A stretch of DNA of 64,000 nucleotides from Antedon mediterranea (lineage: Eukaryota; Echinodermata; Crinoidea; Comatulida; Antedonidae). This document shows, one piece after another, positions 1 through 11,873 of this stretch. The DNA is taken from NCBI RefSeq assembly GCF_964355755.1, contig NC_092674.1, positions 2,361,001-2,425,000 of the forward strand. Reading direction: 5' to 3'. The first letter of the stretch is position 1, and every line of letters begins with the position of its first letter. The notes beneath the pieces are model-generated. The model had not been told where the DNA came from. It was given only the letters and a program-made list of their open reading frames with translations, and did not search any database. A program made the position numbers and the translations under genes.

Positions 1-51
1 ACAGGTGTACAAGTTTACACTAGCTTACACTAACTTTAGCACCAAACATAC

Positions 52-814
52 CTTGTTTATGCGACTTTAAAGCCTTCTCCACATCACGTACAAAATCTCT
101 ATTTTCTGATACATCACTAGCGGCAGGATCTTGAGTAGGTTCCGCATCAGCATTTCTGCCAAAGCACTCTGTAATGGTGTAGTAATTAGTGTTTCACACA
201 AATATATATTGATTGCACTTTTGAGTAGTACAAAATATATTGGGTAACAAAATATAAACGCACAAAATATAAAAACATTGATTGAGTAATATATTAATAA
301 AAATAGCAGTAGTAATTGAATGACGATTCATCACTTACTAGAGCACAAAGACATGGCTTGCTGGATTTCTTGATACTGGACTGGAGTCTAAAAAAATGTA
401 ATTTTTCCCCAAATACTGCAGATTGCTGATTGGAATATAAAATAATAGAAATGAAATACATAGTACAGTATTATTAAAAATAATTATATCCCAAACAAAT
501 TCGAATACAAAAGGGCCTAGCTAGGCTCCTACACAATACAGTAAGTAATACAGTATAACTCTATGCATGTAGGCCCTAGTGGCAGTGCAGCGCCACTACT
601 ACTAGCCGCACCTTTCTTTTTTAGGATAGCTAGCCTATAAAACTCTAGGCCTAGCTAGGCCTAACTAGGCTACTAGCCTAAAGGCTATATTTATAAAAAC
701 ACACACTCGTTCTGATCGTCTAACATTTAATATTCTACCGTTTCTAACAAATATCCAATAAATCACATGCTTACCTTATGATCTGAAAATACCGTAAAAG
801 GGAATTCCCGGAGC
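52..814 (-). CDS. Partial unrecognised gene, three internal exons at left edge
   Basis: Three phase-compatible minus-strand exons can be read: 775-814, 339-387 and 52-168. Each is bounded by a good GT donor and AG acceptor, and splicing across them leaves one open frame of about 68 residues. The peptide contains EFPFTVFSDHK, then TPVQYQEIQQAMSLC, then a charged stretch that includes DVSENRDFVRDVEKAL. A methionine inside the second exon could be the start, or a further 5' exon may lie to the right of 814. I see no upstream ATG in frame that joins directly. The last donor at position 52 shows that the gene continues beyond the window. I do not recognise the family, and no domain or membrane segment is obvious. 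The exon calls rest on splice sites and open frame only. Confidence 0.5.
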
Positions 815-1941
815 CTAAAAAAACATATTTGATTTGAAAAGAGCTCTCACACCACGTCTTTTATTTATTTTTCCAGCGTCGCGGCGACTCTCGTCGTCAC
901 GCTCTAGCTGCTGCTCTCTAGTGAAAAAGTCGCACCCATACCGTCATATTGTGTACAAACGCGTTACATTGCGTTAACAAAAAACTATTGAATAAAGGCT
1001 CAGGCTTCAGTTTATTATGAATGTTGAAAAATTTAATAACAAACATTTACCTTTTTTTAAATATAGTTATTTATTAATCGTTTAACCTAATAGCACTTTT
1101 GGATGTTATGGTAGCGGTTCATTGTATGCGGCCACTATAAAAATAAAAGTTATGTATTATAATTATTAAAAATAAAATGCTTATAATGATCCAAAACTAT
1201 TTTATACGGGACATATTTTATACTGGACAATATAAAGACTATATATAATATTTCCAGAAAATATTTATGCAAATTCTTATAAAATAATCTAAATTTAAAT
1301 TGTATTAAAAAATATATTTATAAAATAAAAATTTCATATTAACAATCTTATACTGCACTGTAATTCAGCTAGTTACTTTGAAATACTGCAATTTATTGTA
1401 AAAAATATGCAAAATGAAATCCAAAATAAATCAAGTTAAATTGCACCAGCTGTTATTTACAACAAATCGAGGTGAGATTTAATAAAATAACATATTTGGA
1501 ATTCAAATTCTAAAAAATTCACTTTATAATGATCACTACATCCTCTATCAACACACTAAATGTCTAGATTGTAACACTAAATGTCTAGATGTGACAGAAT
1601 TTTTGGTTAAAAACTAAAACAAGACCTTGAAAAAAATCATGCATTTAAATGAGAATGCCAAATGAATTGAGTGAATACTACCAGGGCGTGGTTACTACCA
1701 GGGCGTGGTTACTACCAGGGCGTGGTTACTTTCATTCAATCTGCACACTATCAAACTTTATGTCACAAAAAGATTTGATGTGCCCAAATATGAATATGAT
1801 GGTGTCATTTCACTACCATATTTGGGCATATCACCACCATATTTGGGCACAAACTAGTTCGTGTAGACAGAGCTTTAGTAACGTAAAGGTAAAGTAATAT
1901 AGACCAATCAGGTGGCCTGAATTTAGGTGAATGGGTAAGAA
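815..1941. other. Intergenic span, no gene seen
   Basis: AT-rich DNA between the partial left-edge gene and the next minus-strand gene. A GC-richer patch at about 870-930 could be the promoter of the left-edge gene. A three-copy 18-bp direct repeat built on CCAGGGCGTGGTTACTA sits at about 1680-1730, directly before a MITE copy. No exon is supported here. Confidence 0.5.
1738..1876. mobile_element. Palindromic MITE, family A, copy 1
   Basis: Non-coding palindromic element. The right end carries GTGTAGACAGAGCTTTA; the left end is diverged. The core has the family signature of CCATATTTGGGCA on both arms. Confidence 0.75.
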
Positions 1942-4900
1942 CTAAAAGAATAACAAGTCATTTGGTCTGATGATGTTGGCGAGAAGTAGTATAACTAACG
2001 TAAACGATCCAACCACAAATCCAATACAAATGTATGCCTGCTTAATTGGAAGACAGAATAGTTTAACCTGAAAAAAATATAAAATACATATGGTATTTAA
2101 CTTTGCTTGAACTTTTACCATATTGCTTGAACTTTTGACCATATTGCTTGAACTTTTGACCATATTGCTTGAACTTTTGACCATATTGCATGAACTTTTG
2201 ACCATATTGCTTGAACTTTGACCATATTGCTTGTACAGTACTTAATATACGTATCAAATTTCTTATTTTTGCCTGTTATACTGTGTGTTTCACCAATTAG
2301 TTGCTAAACTACAGTATATTTCTTAGACAACATACCTTTAACTTAGCACTTGTTATAAACAGTAGAAATGAGTCCAATTCAGCTTGCGTGCTGGAATGAT
2401 AACCAAACACTCTGACCTCATGACCTTCTTGCTGGTACATATCACATGTAGCATTAACTCTAGCTGCCTAAATAATAACATGGAAGGATAAACAAAGCAA
2501 TGGAATGGTCTTGTTATTACACTATAGGTCAATAGTGCCTCCGATAAGACTTATTTGTTTTTTTGGTTTAAACTATGCTTATTAAGCTCTGTCTACACTA
2601 TCGAACTACTGACAAAAAGAAGTCTGATCTGCCCTGTAGTGATATGTCCAAATATGGTAGTGATATGACATCATTATGTCCATATATGGGCACATCACAT
2701 TTTGTTGTCACATAAAGTTTGATGGTGTAGACAGAGCTTTGGAATGAAATAAATCCGTGTACTTACTTGATACAATGGGAATATCATAATGACGAACCAA
2801 ATAAAGCAATATAAACACCAGTAAATCCAAACCATCGTTTTGCGCTCACCATGATTATTGATAAGAATACTAAGTCCTGAACACACAATACAACAATGAG
2901 GTGTTATGTTCATTTGTAATAGCAATCAGTAATATAGTCACCATCTTTTGGATAGTCAAGCAATACTATTTATTTTACAAAAGCTCTGTCTACGCTATTA
3001 AATATAGTAGTGATATGCCAAAATATAGTAGTGATATGCCCAAATATAGGAGTTGATATGCCCAAAATATAGGAGTTGATATGCCCAAATATAGGAGTGA
3101 TATGACATCATCATGTCCATATATGGGCACATCACATTTTTTTGTCACATAAGCATGTAAAGTTGCACTTTTTTGTCATGTGAAAAAATCCAGACATCCG
3201 ACAGGATGTGAACCAAGAACTCTGTAATCAGTTCTTCAGAATACCTTGTGTAATAACGCACCAAATTAATTAAATGGTAAATTTAGTAAAGTAAAAATTA
3301 CCAACAACAAAGCGAAGAGCAAAATAAAATATACATAGTGACGTCATGCTTCCGATTGGTCCATTTAGTCTGGTTACGGACTGTTTAACTCTCAGAATAT
3401 CCTGAAAACACACACAAAAGGGCATTAATAACATCAAAACAAGTAATTGGATAACTACTTATTAAGTTTCAGGCACGACAAAATAAAGTAAATTTGTGAC
3501 GGTGTCAAACCATCCTTTTAAGTCTTAAAAGGATGGTTTACATAGTTACAAATTTACTTTATTTTGTCGTGCTTGAAATGAAATAAATAAATATCAAAAA
3601 CAACTATATATTTGTTTTTAACAACAACAAATCTGTCAGGGGACACCTGGATATGATTCTGTACACACAAGTTGGTCTACAAAAAGTCCTAGAACTAGAT
3701 GAGAGGATTTGAACCATGGACCATGAGATTGGTAGGGAAACAGCTTACCCATCCAACCATGAGGTTTATCAAAAATAGCAAGAGAAACGTCATTGCACAA
3801 GGCAAGACAATGGGAAGGGTTTGGGAGCAATAGCATCAACGTATAACAACTTTATATACTGGTGGTGGCGCTATTGCTTTCACTTCCCATCATGCATCGC
3901 TCACGCTATTTGCGATAAACCTTTTAACTACAACCCCACTCAACAAATATATTTGTTGCATTTATTAAAAATCCATTGAATATCTATAAAATAAACAAGA
4001 GCAATAACATACATTCATAATGGTTTTAAGCTCAGAAGACTTCTCCTGCATTCTGGTACCAATTATTTTCATGTAGTACATGATGACCTCACACTGGACA
4101 GTGAAATTGACAACAACTGCAGTGTCAATCAAGTGTTGCAGTGTCTTCCCTAGAAGTTCAATGACCAGCAGAACAATGGTCATACTATTGCTGGAAACAA
4201 AATCATCATTATTACATATAGAATATAATCATATACTATCCATCAGACATTTTTGGGGTACCAGGTTTCCCCAATTTGTATTAATGGACAGAAAGCCAAT
4301 TAATGCAGCAACAACATCAACATCAGGCAAGGCCTATAGCTAGCGTACGATGTTTGTACGTTACTGCTGTTTACCAGCCAGGCCTACAAAACTAAACCTA
4401 GCTAGGCCAAAAGATCGTCCGCAAGAGGTATTATAATTTATTAATTACCTACTACTATGACTGGGTTTCCAGGTAGACTTTTTATATGTAAAAACAGGTA
4501 AATAAAACCCATTGATGCCAACAGTTGAAAATGTCCACAGTGCGCCACAGACAAGAATTAATCTACATAAAATAAAAATTGTTTTTATATATTTAGAAAA
4601 AATCATGAATTTTTTGCCCTACTTATGGCCAAACTCTCTCAAGTTGTGTATGCATAATATATAAAGTGGAAATCATTATTGTTGTTGTTACTTTTAATGT
4701 GACTTTTACATAACACACTATACTGTACTGTACTTTATTATGATGTGTCTACACTATCAAACTAGTTTAACAAAAAAAGTGTGATATGCCCAAATATGGT
4801 AGAGATATGACATCATCATGTCCATATATGGGCACATCACATTTTTTTGTCACATAAAGTTTGATAGTGTAGACAGAGTTTAGACTGTCTGCACAACCAC

Positions 4901-6095
4901 TAGCTTTTCACCTTAATGATTTGATAATAGCACCTTGCGTCACACTGCCACGCTGCATTGGATTAGCCTGCAGAAACACTTGCTCAATCAAAGCATAGAT
5001 CTGCTCATTCTCCTGGATTCTAATGTACCAAAAGCCATACAAGAACACCAGAAAGTGCAAGATGTTTGGCAGGATAGAGATGGAGAAAATATCACGACAA
5101 TATTCCCTTTTATGGGCGTGTTCCAGGTCTGTCAGATTGACTGATTGGAGATCCTGAAAACAATTTTATATCTTAAGCTCTGTCTACACTATCAAACTTT
5201 ATGTGACAAAAAAATGTGATTTGCCCATATATGGACATGATGATGTCATATCAATACCATATTTATGCATATCACTTCCATATTTAGGCTCATTTCATTT
5301 TTTTTTTGTCAAACTAGTTTGATAGTGTAGACAGAGCTTTAGAGTGAATACTTAGTATTTATACAAGCCTGTTTAGAGGTTTGACTATTTTACTATTAAC
5401 TATGTATGTCAACTTAAAAGGTATAGTTTAACTTACAATTATTCGACTCTTAAGAACAACAGTGGGACTTGTACAAACAAGAACACTGTACATGTAAGAA
5501 AAAAGCAACAACAATGTGATAATGCAAGGATAGAAAACATTCCAGACAGTATATCGGCAAGTACGTAGCACTCGATCTCTTGCAAATGGCCGCCAACTAA
5601 TCTGAAATTACAAAATTGAAATAAAATTATGGTAAAAAATTGATTTGTTGATACTGTGGTTGAGAAGTCATATTAACAAAGCAACAAACTTACAAAAATC
5701 AAAAGGCGCCAATAAGGTTTTAGAACTTGTTGGTTGCATCGCCTAAGAATCCCTGTAGTATAGAAGTATTCACCACTTCGTTCAATATCTGAAATCTGAA
5801 AAAAAATAAAATAAATACAAATTGTTTTTTCAATGCTCTATTAACAATTTATTGCTTTTTAAAAATGTTTGGAGTAGTTCTTGGTCCTCTAGGAGATCTC
5901 CTTCCATTGATAAGTACCTGTAATGTAGTTTTCCAGTTGAAATGGACTATTGAACTTCAGCTAATAAAATATAGAGGCAAGACGTATTACCTCTACCCTG
6001 AGAAGGCTATCTTGTGAATTTAAGTATTCAGCACGGTTTAGTTCCTGGTGAACAGAAGGGTCTTCAGACAGGCTATTAGTATCCATTCTAGACAT
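1942..6095 (-). CDS. Seven-transmembrane protein, probable gustatory-receptor-like (GRL) family
   Basis: Ten exons read in phase: 5991-6095, 5694-5795, 5437-5601, 4912-5153, 4449-4562, 4013-4190, 3302-3401, 2767-2876, 2336-2467 and 1942-2067, giving 457 residues from MSRMDTNSLSED to a stop at 1942. After a soluble N-terminus of about 80 residues come seven hydrophobic segments, such as NVFYPCIITLLLLFSYMY, SILPNILHFLVFLYGFWYI, LLVIELLGKTLQHLI and, near the C-terminus, YICIGFVVGSFTLVILLLA. A longer soluble loop lies between segments six and seven. Length, segment spacing, the helical loop and a last helix close to the C-terminus fit the insect gustatory/odorant receptor-like fold, which has divergent relatives in echinoderms and hemichordates. 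There is no signal peptide, and it is not a GPCR: no DRY or NPxxY motif is visible. The gene structure is firm; the family assignment is inference. Confidence 0.6.
2101..2232. repeat. Tandem repeat, about 22-bp unit, six copies
   Basis: Repeated unit TTGCTTGAACTTTTGACCAT in the last intron of the seven-transmembrane gene. It generates spurious open frames on the minus strand. Confidence 0.9.
2583..2740. mobile_element. Palindromic MITE, family A, copy 2
   Basis: Both terminal inverted repeats are present (TAAGCTCTGTCTACACTATC and GTGTAGACAGAGCTTT). It lies in an intron, ending 26 bp from the exon at 2767-2876. Confidence 0.85.
2980..3158. mobile_element. Palindromic MITE, family A, copy 3, truncated right end
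   Basis: The left terminus AAAGCTCTGTCTACGCTAT is followed by several extra copies of the core motif GATATGCCCAAATATAG, so the core has been tandemly expanded. The right terminus breaks off after TTGTCACATAA. Confidence 0.75.
3190..3262 (-). mobile_element. Possible tRNA-like SINE fragment
   Basis: The minus strand reads GGTTCACATCC, a good Pol III B box, preceded by AAGAACTGATTACAGAG. I cannot place a clear A box, so this may be a decayed SINE head. Confidence 0.35.
3468..3584. mobile_element. Short hairpin element
   Basis: Near-perfect inverted repeat: AGGCACGACAAAATAAAG at the left pairs with CTTTATTTTGTCGTGCTT at the right, and the centre ACCATCCTTTTAAG / CTTAAAAGGATGGT is also self-complementary. 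It is a stand-alone palindromic MITE unrelated to family A. Confidence 0.8.
3630..3790 (-). mobile_element. tRNA-derived SINE
   Basis: On the minus strand a tRNA-like head carries an A-box match TGGTTGGATGGG and, about 45 bp on, a perfect B box GGTTCAAATCC. This is the arrangement of a Pol III internal promoter. The rest is not tRNA-like and it cannot fold as a functional tRNA, so it is read as a SINE copy in an intron. Confidence 0.65.
4742..4882. mobile_element. Palindromic MITE, family A, copy 4
   Basis: Termini TGTCTACACTATCAAACTAG and AGTTTGATAGTGTAGACAGA, with a central palindrome around CATCATGTCCATATATGG. It lies just downstream (in gene sense) of the exon at 4912-5153. Confidence 0.85.
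5173..5341. mobile_element. Palindromic MITE, family A, copy 5
   Basis: Complete copy with both termini, TAAGCTCTGTCTACACTATC and GATAGTGTAGACAGAGCTTT. Intronic, about 20 bp upstream (in gene sense) of the exon at 4912-5153. Confidence 0.9.
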
Positions 6096-7464
6096 TACAA
6101 TCTATCAAATTATCAAGCTGCAAAAGCAATATACTGATGGTCCTACCCTGCAAAATGGTCCAGTATAATTATCCTGCAAAAAAGGTTAAAAACTTGTTTA
6201 AATTCTAAAATAACATAGCCTGGTAAGTATTGGTGGTGCTTATGATGGACCACATCACATACTTGATGGTACAGTATTTGATTTTACAGAAAATGTGGAT
6301 AAAAAAGACGAGAAATTCTACATTTTGCAACCAAACGAATTACAGTATTAAATATAAATTAAAAACAAAGAAATGCCAACATAATTAATAATATATTATT
6401 GATAGTGATACACAAACCAACATAAAAGTAAGCAAATTTTTTTTAAATCATTCAAACTAGGTTGTTCTGTTCAGGAAATAATACACTAGCCTATTATTAG
6501 TTCATGTTGTTGTCGGGATTTTCGTTGTGTTTGTAGGCCGCCTAGTAGGCCTACTACCTACACTTATACAGTATTAGGCCTAGGCCTAGCTAGGCTAGAT
6601 CAAATGTTTATTTGGGCCTAACTCATGATTGAAAATCTATAATTATAAAATATGTTGCGGACCAATGTTTTACTCATAAATAAATAATACTATTGTGTAA
6701 GAAAACCAAATAATTTATTTGAAGGGAAGAAAACATGGAAACAAGCATGAGCGCTGCCATCTTTAATTTAAATGGCCATGTAAAAACGAACAAAAATTAT
6801 TTCATGATAATGTAAACAAAGGCTACAAATTGTCCAAATGTTATCACTTTTAAAAGTAATAAAATACCATAAATGTAAAGATTTATTTTCAATAATTTCA
6901 GAAAATCACTTTTTAAATAAATATAATATATATGTGGTTATTATAAAATCTTAAGAAATAAGACAAATTGCTTGGTTTGAAATAAGCCAATCAGAACGAA
7001 CAATTCACGCGTCCAAGAAAATTATGTAAATTAACTTGTAGAAGGCGTCAAATTCGAATGCAGCTCAACAACAGGACAGTACTGTGCTGAAAGTTTGTCG
7101 GAAACAGACGTTATTTTTGGTAAATATGTAACAAGTAGTTACTTGTTGATTAACGATATAATAGTTTATATGAATGTGTACTTTTATGTGGTATTTATTG
7201 GCTTGAATCTTGTAAATAATCACGACTACTTTTTAGCGGAAGCCACACATCGATTCCACCACCATCGTTCCGTCCCCGTGTGTGTGGCTTTCGCTGGCCA
7301 ATCTGATTCGGGTTTGGAAGAAGAAAGAGGAATCCGAATCGTCAGCTGTTGTTTGTATTTGGTGTATGCACGGCAGTGGTATTTATTTTTAGCCAGCTTT
7401 TCAAAAACTAAAATGAATAAACATTTTAAATTTCAGATTTTCAATTCGCCCAACAACAACAATC
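6096..7464. other. Head-to-head intergenic region between the 7TM gene and CCNB3
   Basis: Contains TAGGCCTAGGCCTAGCTAGG low-complexity DNA at about 6535-6600 and AT-rich sequence. Promoter elements for the plus-strand cyclin gene lie at 6987-7058. No further exon is supported. Confidence 0.6.
6987..7058 (+). promoter_or_regulatory. CCNB3 promoter: CCAAT box plus CHR-like element
   Basis: A CCAAT box in AGCCAATCAGAACG is at 6987-6991. About 60 bp downstream AAGGCGTCAAATTCGAATG carries TTCGAA (7053-7058), a variant of the CHR element (TTYGAA), preceded at short range by a GGCG core like a CDE. In animal mitotic cyclin promoters NF-Y binds CCAAT and MuvB binds the CHR. The motifs are seen; their function here is inferred. 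Confidence 0.5.
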
Positions 7465-10400
7465 ATGCCTCAACCAGTATTGAGAAATAATAAGAGAACA
7501 GGAGTTCTAACGAGTGTAAGAAGAAGACAATCATTCAATAAAAATAATCTTTAAAAATCATTCATATTGATTTGTGCATTGTTCAAATCTTTAAATTTTG
7601 TATTCCACATGAATATACCCATCCCAGTTTACAATACATTTTTATTACGATTTAATAGTTTGCCTTTTTCACTATCTCTACTCAGGCCAAATAAACATTT
7701 GATATAGCCTACAGTAGGCCCCTAGGCCTACTATTATTTAAAAATATTATTGAACTTTATATATGGGTATATATCGAAAAAATTTGTAACAAGATTACGA
7801 TTACGGGTATCGTAATATAAGTTTTATTGTTTCTTAGATTCACCAAGATGTCGGCATGCAGAAGCCACTTACTCGAGCCAAACGAAGGTCCGAAGGCTCG
7901 CCACAAAATCAAAAAGCTAGTAAAAGAGCCTTCATGGATATTACAAATGTACGTATGCTGCTAAAAAGAAGTGTTTCTATGCCCCTCTGACCTTTTTCTT
8001 TTCATTTGGTATCTGCTCACATATTTTCTGCTGCCTCTACAATTTTCAACATTGACGTTTATACTGTAATCATTCATTTTTACTTATTCAGTCTGCTGAT
8101 TTTTTAGAACATCTAGGGATAGTTATTGTTCCACAAATTTAAATATGTTGTGATTTAAAATTTGTTGTTTTTCAAAAGGCTTTTGTAACTAAAAACAATG
8201 TAGTCAAGAAAGGAGGAATAAAAGCTGAATTGAAGAAGCAGCCAAAAAAGAAGATAACGAGATCACAGACCAGTAAAGAAGATTTAAAAATTAAAGATGA
8301 AAACTTGGAGGTGTCTGAAATATCATCATCGCAAGGGTCAAATAGTTCACAGGGGTCGAATAACAGTGAAATGGAAGTATTCATGAACAATAAAAACAGC
8401 GAAATTAGTAAAGCAATAGATTTAAAAGTTGGTGTAAGTAATTTTAAAACATACATACGATTAATATTGAATTCAATTTTTGGGTTGGAATGATATAAAA
8501 AGCAAAATATACCAATTAATGTCTACGCTGTTTGTGGGATTATGTTACTTGTTTAAAGCTCTGTCTACACTATCGGAACTTTATGTGAAAAAAAAATGTG
8601 ATGTGCCCATATATGGACAAGATGATGTCATATCACTACCATATTTGGGCACATCATACATTTTTTGTAAAAATAGTTTGATAGTGTAGACAGAGCTTAA
8701 GTCGACAGTGTATAGATCTTAGTTTCTGTTTTTCAAGTTGGAAAGGGCATAAATAAGTCACCATGTGGTGTTTTTGTTTTTCTAGGTTGAAACCATTAAT
8801 TTAAATGATGATGAAGATGATTTTAGAGATATTGATGCAGAAAATATTGACAACCCATATGAGGCTCCTGTGTATGCAAATGATATTTTCAAATACCAAC
8901 AAGAACGAGAGGTATCCACAGTGCTTCATGTTTGTTTTTAAATTAATAAATTAACCTATCCTAAGACGGTCTACTCTATCAAACTAAAAGTGTGCCTAAA
9001 TATGGTAGTGATATGCTCAAATATGGTAGTGACATGACATCATCCATATATGGGCACATCACATTTTTATGTCGCATAAAGTTTGATAGTTTAGACAGAG
9101 CTTTAGATTGCTTTTTATTATTATTAGACTCGACTGTATTGTGGTGGGTCACCCAATAGCCATATCCTATATGCGATTGTCCACTCGGAGCACAGCTACA
9201 TTTGAAAATGTTTTAAGATAGAATATTACATTTAAGTACTTTATAGTGGTTGGAGATAACTGTAATAATAACGTTAACTATGTATTATATTTTCTTGCAG
9301 ATAAAATTTAAAATTACACCATATTTTGAGCATCAAGTAGAAATAACAAGACAGATGCGTGCCGTGTTGGTGGACTGGTTGGTAGAAATACAGGAGAGTT
9401 TTGAACTCAACCACGAAACTTTGTACCTAGCTGTGAAACTCGTCGATCACTATCTTATGCGAAAAAAGAAAGTTGGGCGTGAAGTTCTGCAGCTGGTTGG
9501 GGCCACTGCTCTGTTTATTGCATGTAAATTTGATGTAAGAAATTTACATGATTTACTTTACTACTTTTAGTTAATATTGAATCCTCCTCTGCAGAAACCT
9601 ATGACACTTTTTGCTAAAGTTCTGTCTACACTATCTCAAATATGGTAGTGATATATGCACAAATATGGTAGTAATGACATGTCCATATATGGGAACATCA
9701 CTTTTTTTTTTATCACGAAGTTGATAGTGTAGACAGAGCTTCAGAATCTTGTGTATTATATAAACATATTTATTGCTGTAGTACTAAATATAATCTTTTC
9801 TTGTACAGGAACGATGTCCTCCACTTCTAGATGATTTTAAGTACATATGCGATGATGCGTACAAAAGAAAAGATTTTATTCTGATGGAAATGAGTATTTT
9901 AAAGACAATTGGGTTTGATCTTGGCATCCCACTATCCTATAGGTTTCTCAGGCGATTTGCAAAGGTAAGTTTGACTAATTAATAAATTAATTATATTGCG
10001 GTAGACGTTACTGGTCGTATCGGCTTTTATCCAGCTGCCAATTAGGCACTGAATACTTGTCAGTATACCATACGTGAGTGATGACACTTTGTAAATGTTT
10101 TCACTTTTTTTATTTAACTGTTTTTGTATAATTTCTATGTATATAATGAATGAATATAAACAAAAGAGAAGAGAGTTATTCTTTGTATGTAATTATTGTT
10201 CCGACTTACAATGTGTGCTTTTTTCCGTTCTACTCTAGTGTGCTCGTTCATCCATGGAGACTTTGACATTAGCAAGGTACATCTTGGAAACTTCTCTGCA
10301 CGATGCAGACTTCATTGAGAAACGAGACTCGGAAGTAGCATCAGCAGCTCTGCTCCTGGCATTCCGTATGAAAAAGGCTGGCGAATGGGTATGTCAAGTA

Positions 10401-11023
10401 CTCTTTATTTTAAGTTAAAACTTTTGTTAGTTTTAAAACGATTGATTGATATGGCTAGTATTTCGATTTAGTACTTTTAGCTTTGATTTTTCTGTCTATT
10501 GAAATAAATTGTTTTATTATACTGTATATACAGGATAAAACATTGGAGCACTATTCAGGGTACACAGACAAAGAATTGGCGCCAACAGTACTCCAGTTGA
10601 ACGCACTTATTTCGTCGCCTCCTGACGAGAGACTAATGACAGTACGAAACAAATATTCACACCCGTAAGTATTTCAAACAGAAATATCGCGACAATTTTT
10701 AAAAATTTTAAATTATATAATTCATATTAATTACATAAATTCGTGATTTCTGCTGTTAGCTCTGTCTACACGATCAAACTGGTTTGACAAAAAAAGTGTA
10801 ATGTGCTCAAATATGGTAGTGATTACAGCATGATGTCCATATATGGACACATCAAATTTGTTTGTCACATAAAGTTTGATAGTGTAGACAGGGAGAAACA
10901 AATTTGGCCAGGGTAATTTCTTTTCTTTTCTTTTTTCTAATCATTCATTTTCCTTTTTTTTTTCTCAGTGTCTTCAATGAAGTCGCCAAGATTGCCCCAC
11001 TTGATGTTTTAACCGAGCTATAG
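7465..11023 (+). CDS. CCNB3: G2/mitotic-specific cyclin B3
   Basis: Regulatory subunit that activates CDK1 or CDK2 in mitosis and meiosis. Nine exons in phase: 7465-7515, 7838-7948, 8179-8433, 8786-8911, 9301-9534, 9809-9964, 10239-10388, 10534-10664 and 10969-11023, giving 422 residues. A destruction-box-like AFMDITN is in exon 2, in the place of the cyclin B3 motif AFxDLTN. A Lys/Ser-rich linker follows, then DIFKYQQERE (172-181) opens the cyclin box, with MRAVLVDWLVEIQ at 200-212 and ETLYLAVKLVDHYL after it. The second cyclin fold ends in YSHPVFNEVAKIAPLD, which is diagnostic of B3 rather than B1/B2. The protein lacks the giant insertion exon of mammalian CCNB3 and resembles the compact invertebrate form. 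The first ATG has a clean short leader and is the only one upstream of the D-box. Confidence 0.96.
8553..8700. mobile_element. Palindromic MITE, family A, copy 6
   Basis: Complete copy in CCNB3 intron 3. Its outer boundary reads TTTAAAGCTCTG on the left and CAGAGCTTAA on the right, so it is flanked by TTAA (or nested TA) on both sides. Confidence 0.9.
8962..9106. mobile_element. Palindromic MITE, family A, copy 7
   Basis: Right terminus AGTTTGATAGTTTAGACAGA is clear; the left terminus is diverged (GGTCTACTCTATCAAACT). In CCNB3 intron 4. Confidence 0.8.
9615..9743. mobile_element. Palindromic MITE, family A, copy 8
   Basis: Termini AAAGTTCTGTCTACACTATC and GATAGTGTAGACAGAGCTT; short core. 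In CCNB3 intron 5. Confidence 0.85.
10757..10893. mobile_element. Palindromic MITE, family A, copy 9
   Basis: Left terminus AGCTCTGTCTACACGATC and right AGTTTGATAGTGTAGACAGG. In CCNB3 intron 8, about 75 bp upstream of the last exon. Confidence 0.85.
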
Positions 11024-11635
11024 CCATTTGTAACTAAAACTTTCTGATCGTGAACTACATTTTTAAAAATCGAGATATAACATGTACAAACGTAATATGC
11101 AAAACTCTAATCATTGTTGAAAGTTTTTTATTTTATATACTATTTTATCAATAAGTGTACGACAATTTTTAAAGTCTATTTCATAATGGCTCTTTTTATA
11201 AAAAACATTTTTACATTTTATATTGAACATTTTTTTATATTCCAATCATTGGCAATTGTTTAGTTCATTTATATGTGGATTATGAAAATGTATTGATGGG
11301 TACTGTATTTCTTTTTATGAATGATTTTAATTTTAACATTTCTTTCTTAAATATGTACTGGTGCTTCTTATTGATAATGTTTCTCTATTTCAATTAGCAA
11401 ATTAAAGCGATAATGATGTATAAGTGATGTACGATTGTGTGAAAATGAAATGTTCGAGTGAATGAAAGGTTTTATTAACGATGGTTTTTGTAAAAATGTA
11501 TAAAATGTCATCCATCCATATATTAATACCTGTAAAGCAGATCAATTGTAAATAACACTATCCACTCTAATAGTAGTATAGCTTTAGTATGTAGATGTGT
11601 TGTCATGGTTTTAAATGTTGATTATAGAAGACTAT

Positions 11636-11641
11636 AATAAA
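11636..11641 (+). promoter_or_regulatory. Poly(A) signal of CCNB3
   Basis: AATAAA about 610 bp after the CCNB3 stop codon, followed by T/GT-rich sequence. The first canonical hexamer in the 3' region that has such a downstream context. Confidence 0.5.
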
Positions 11642-11817
11642 TTGTCACTATAAATCGGTACATATGTTTTCAGTTTTTATTTTGTATGAAAAACACATAA
11701 ATTACAAAAATATTGTACATAAATTGGTATATAGACTTGTCTGTAGAAGCAGTTGGCATTACAAAATATAAGTAGCAATGCTAGAAACTAGACTACAGCA
11801 GCTCTTGCTTCACTCAC

Positions 11818-11873
11818 TATTTGGACAAATCACATTTTTTTCAAACTAGTTTGATAGTGTGGACAGAGCTTTA
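11818..11873. mobile_element. Palindromic MITE, family A, copy 10, right end only
   Basis: Right-terminal piece containing AACTAGTTTGATAGTGTGG and ACAGAGCTTTA; the left arm is missing. Confidence 0.75.

Noticed and set aside
3630-3790. tRNA gene on the minus strand
   Set aside because: A and B boxes are present, but acceptor and anticodon stems do not pair; read as a SINE head.
7095-7490. 131-codon open frame upstream of CCNB3
   Set aside because: It spans the CCNB3 5' region and start codon in another frame, with no homology or splice support.
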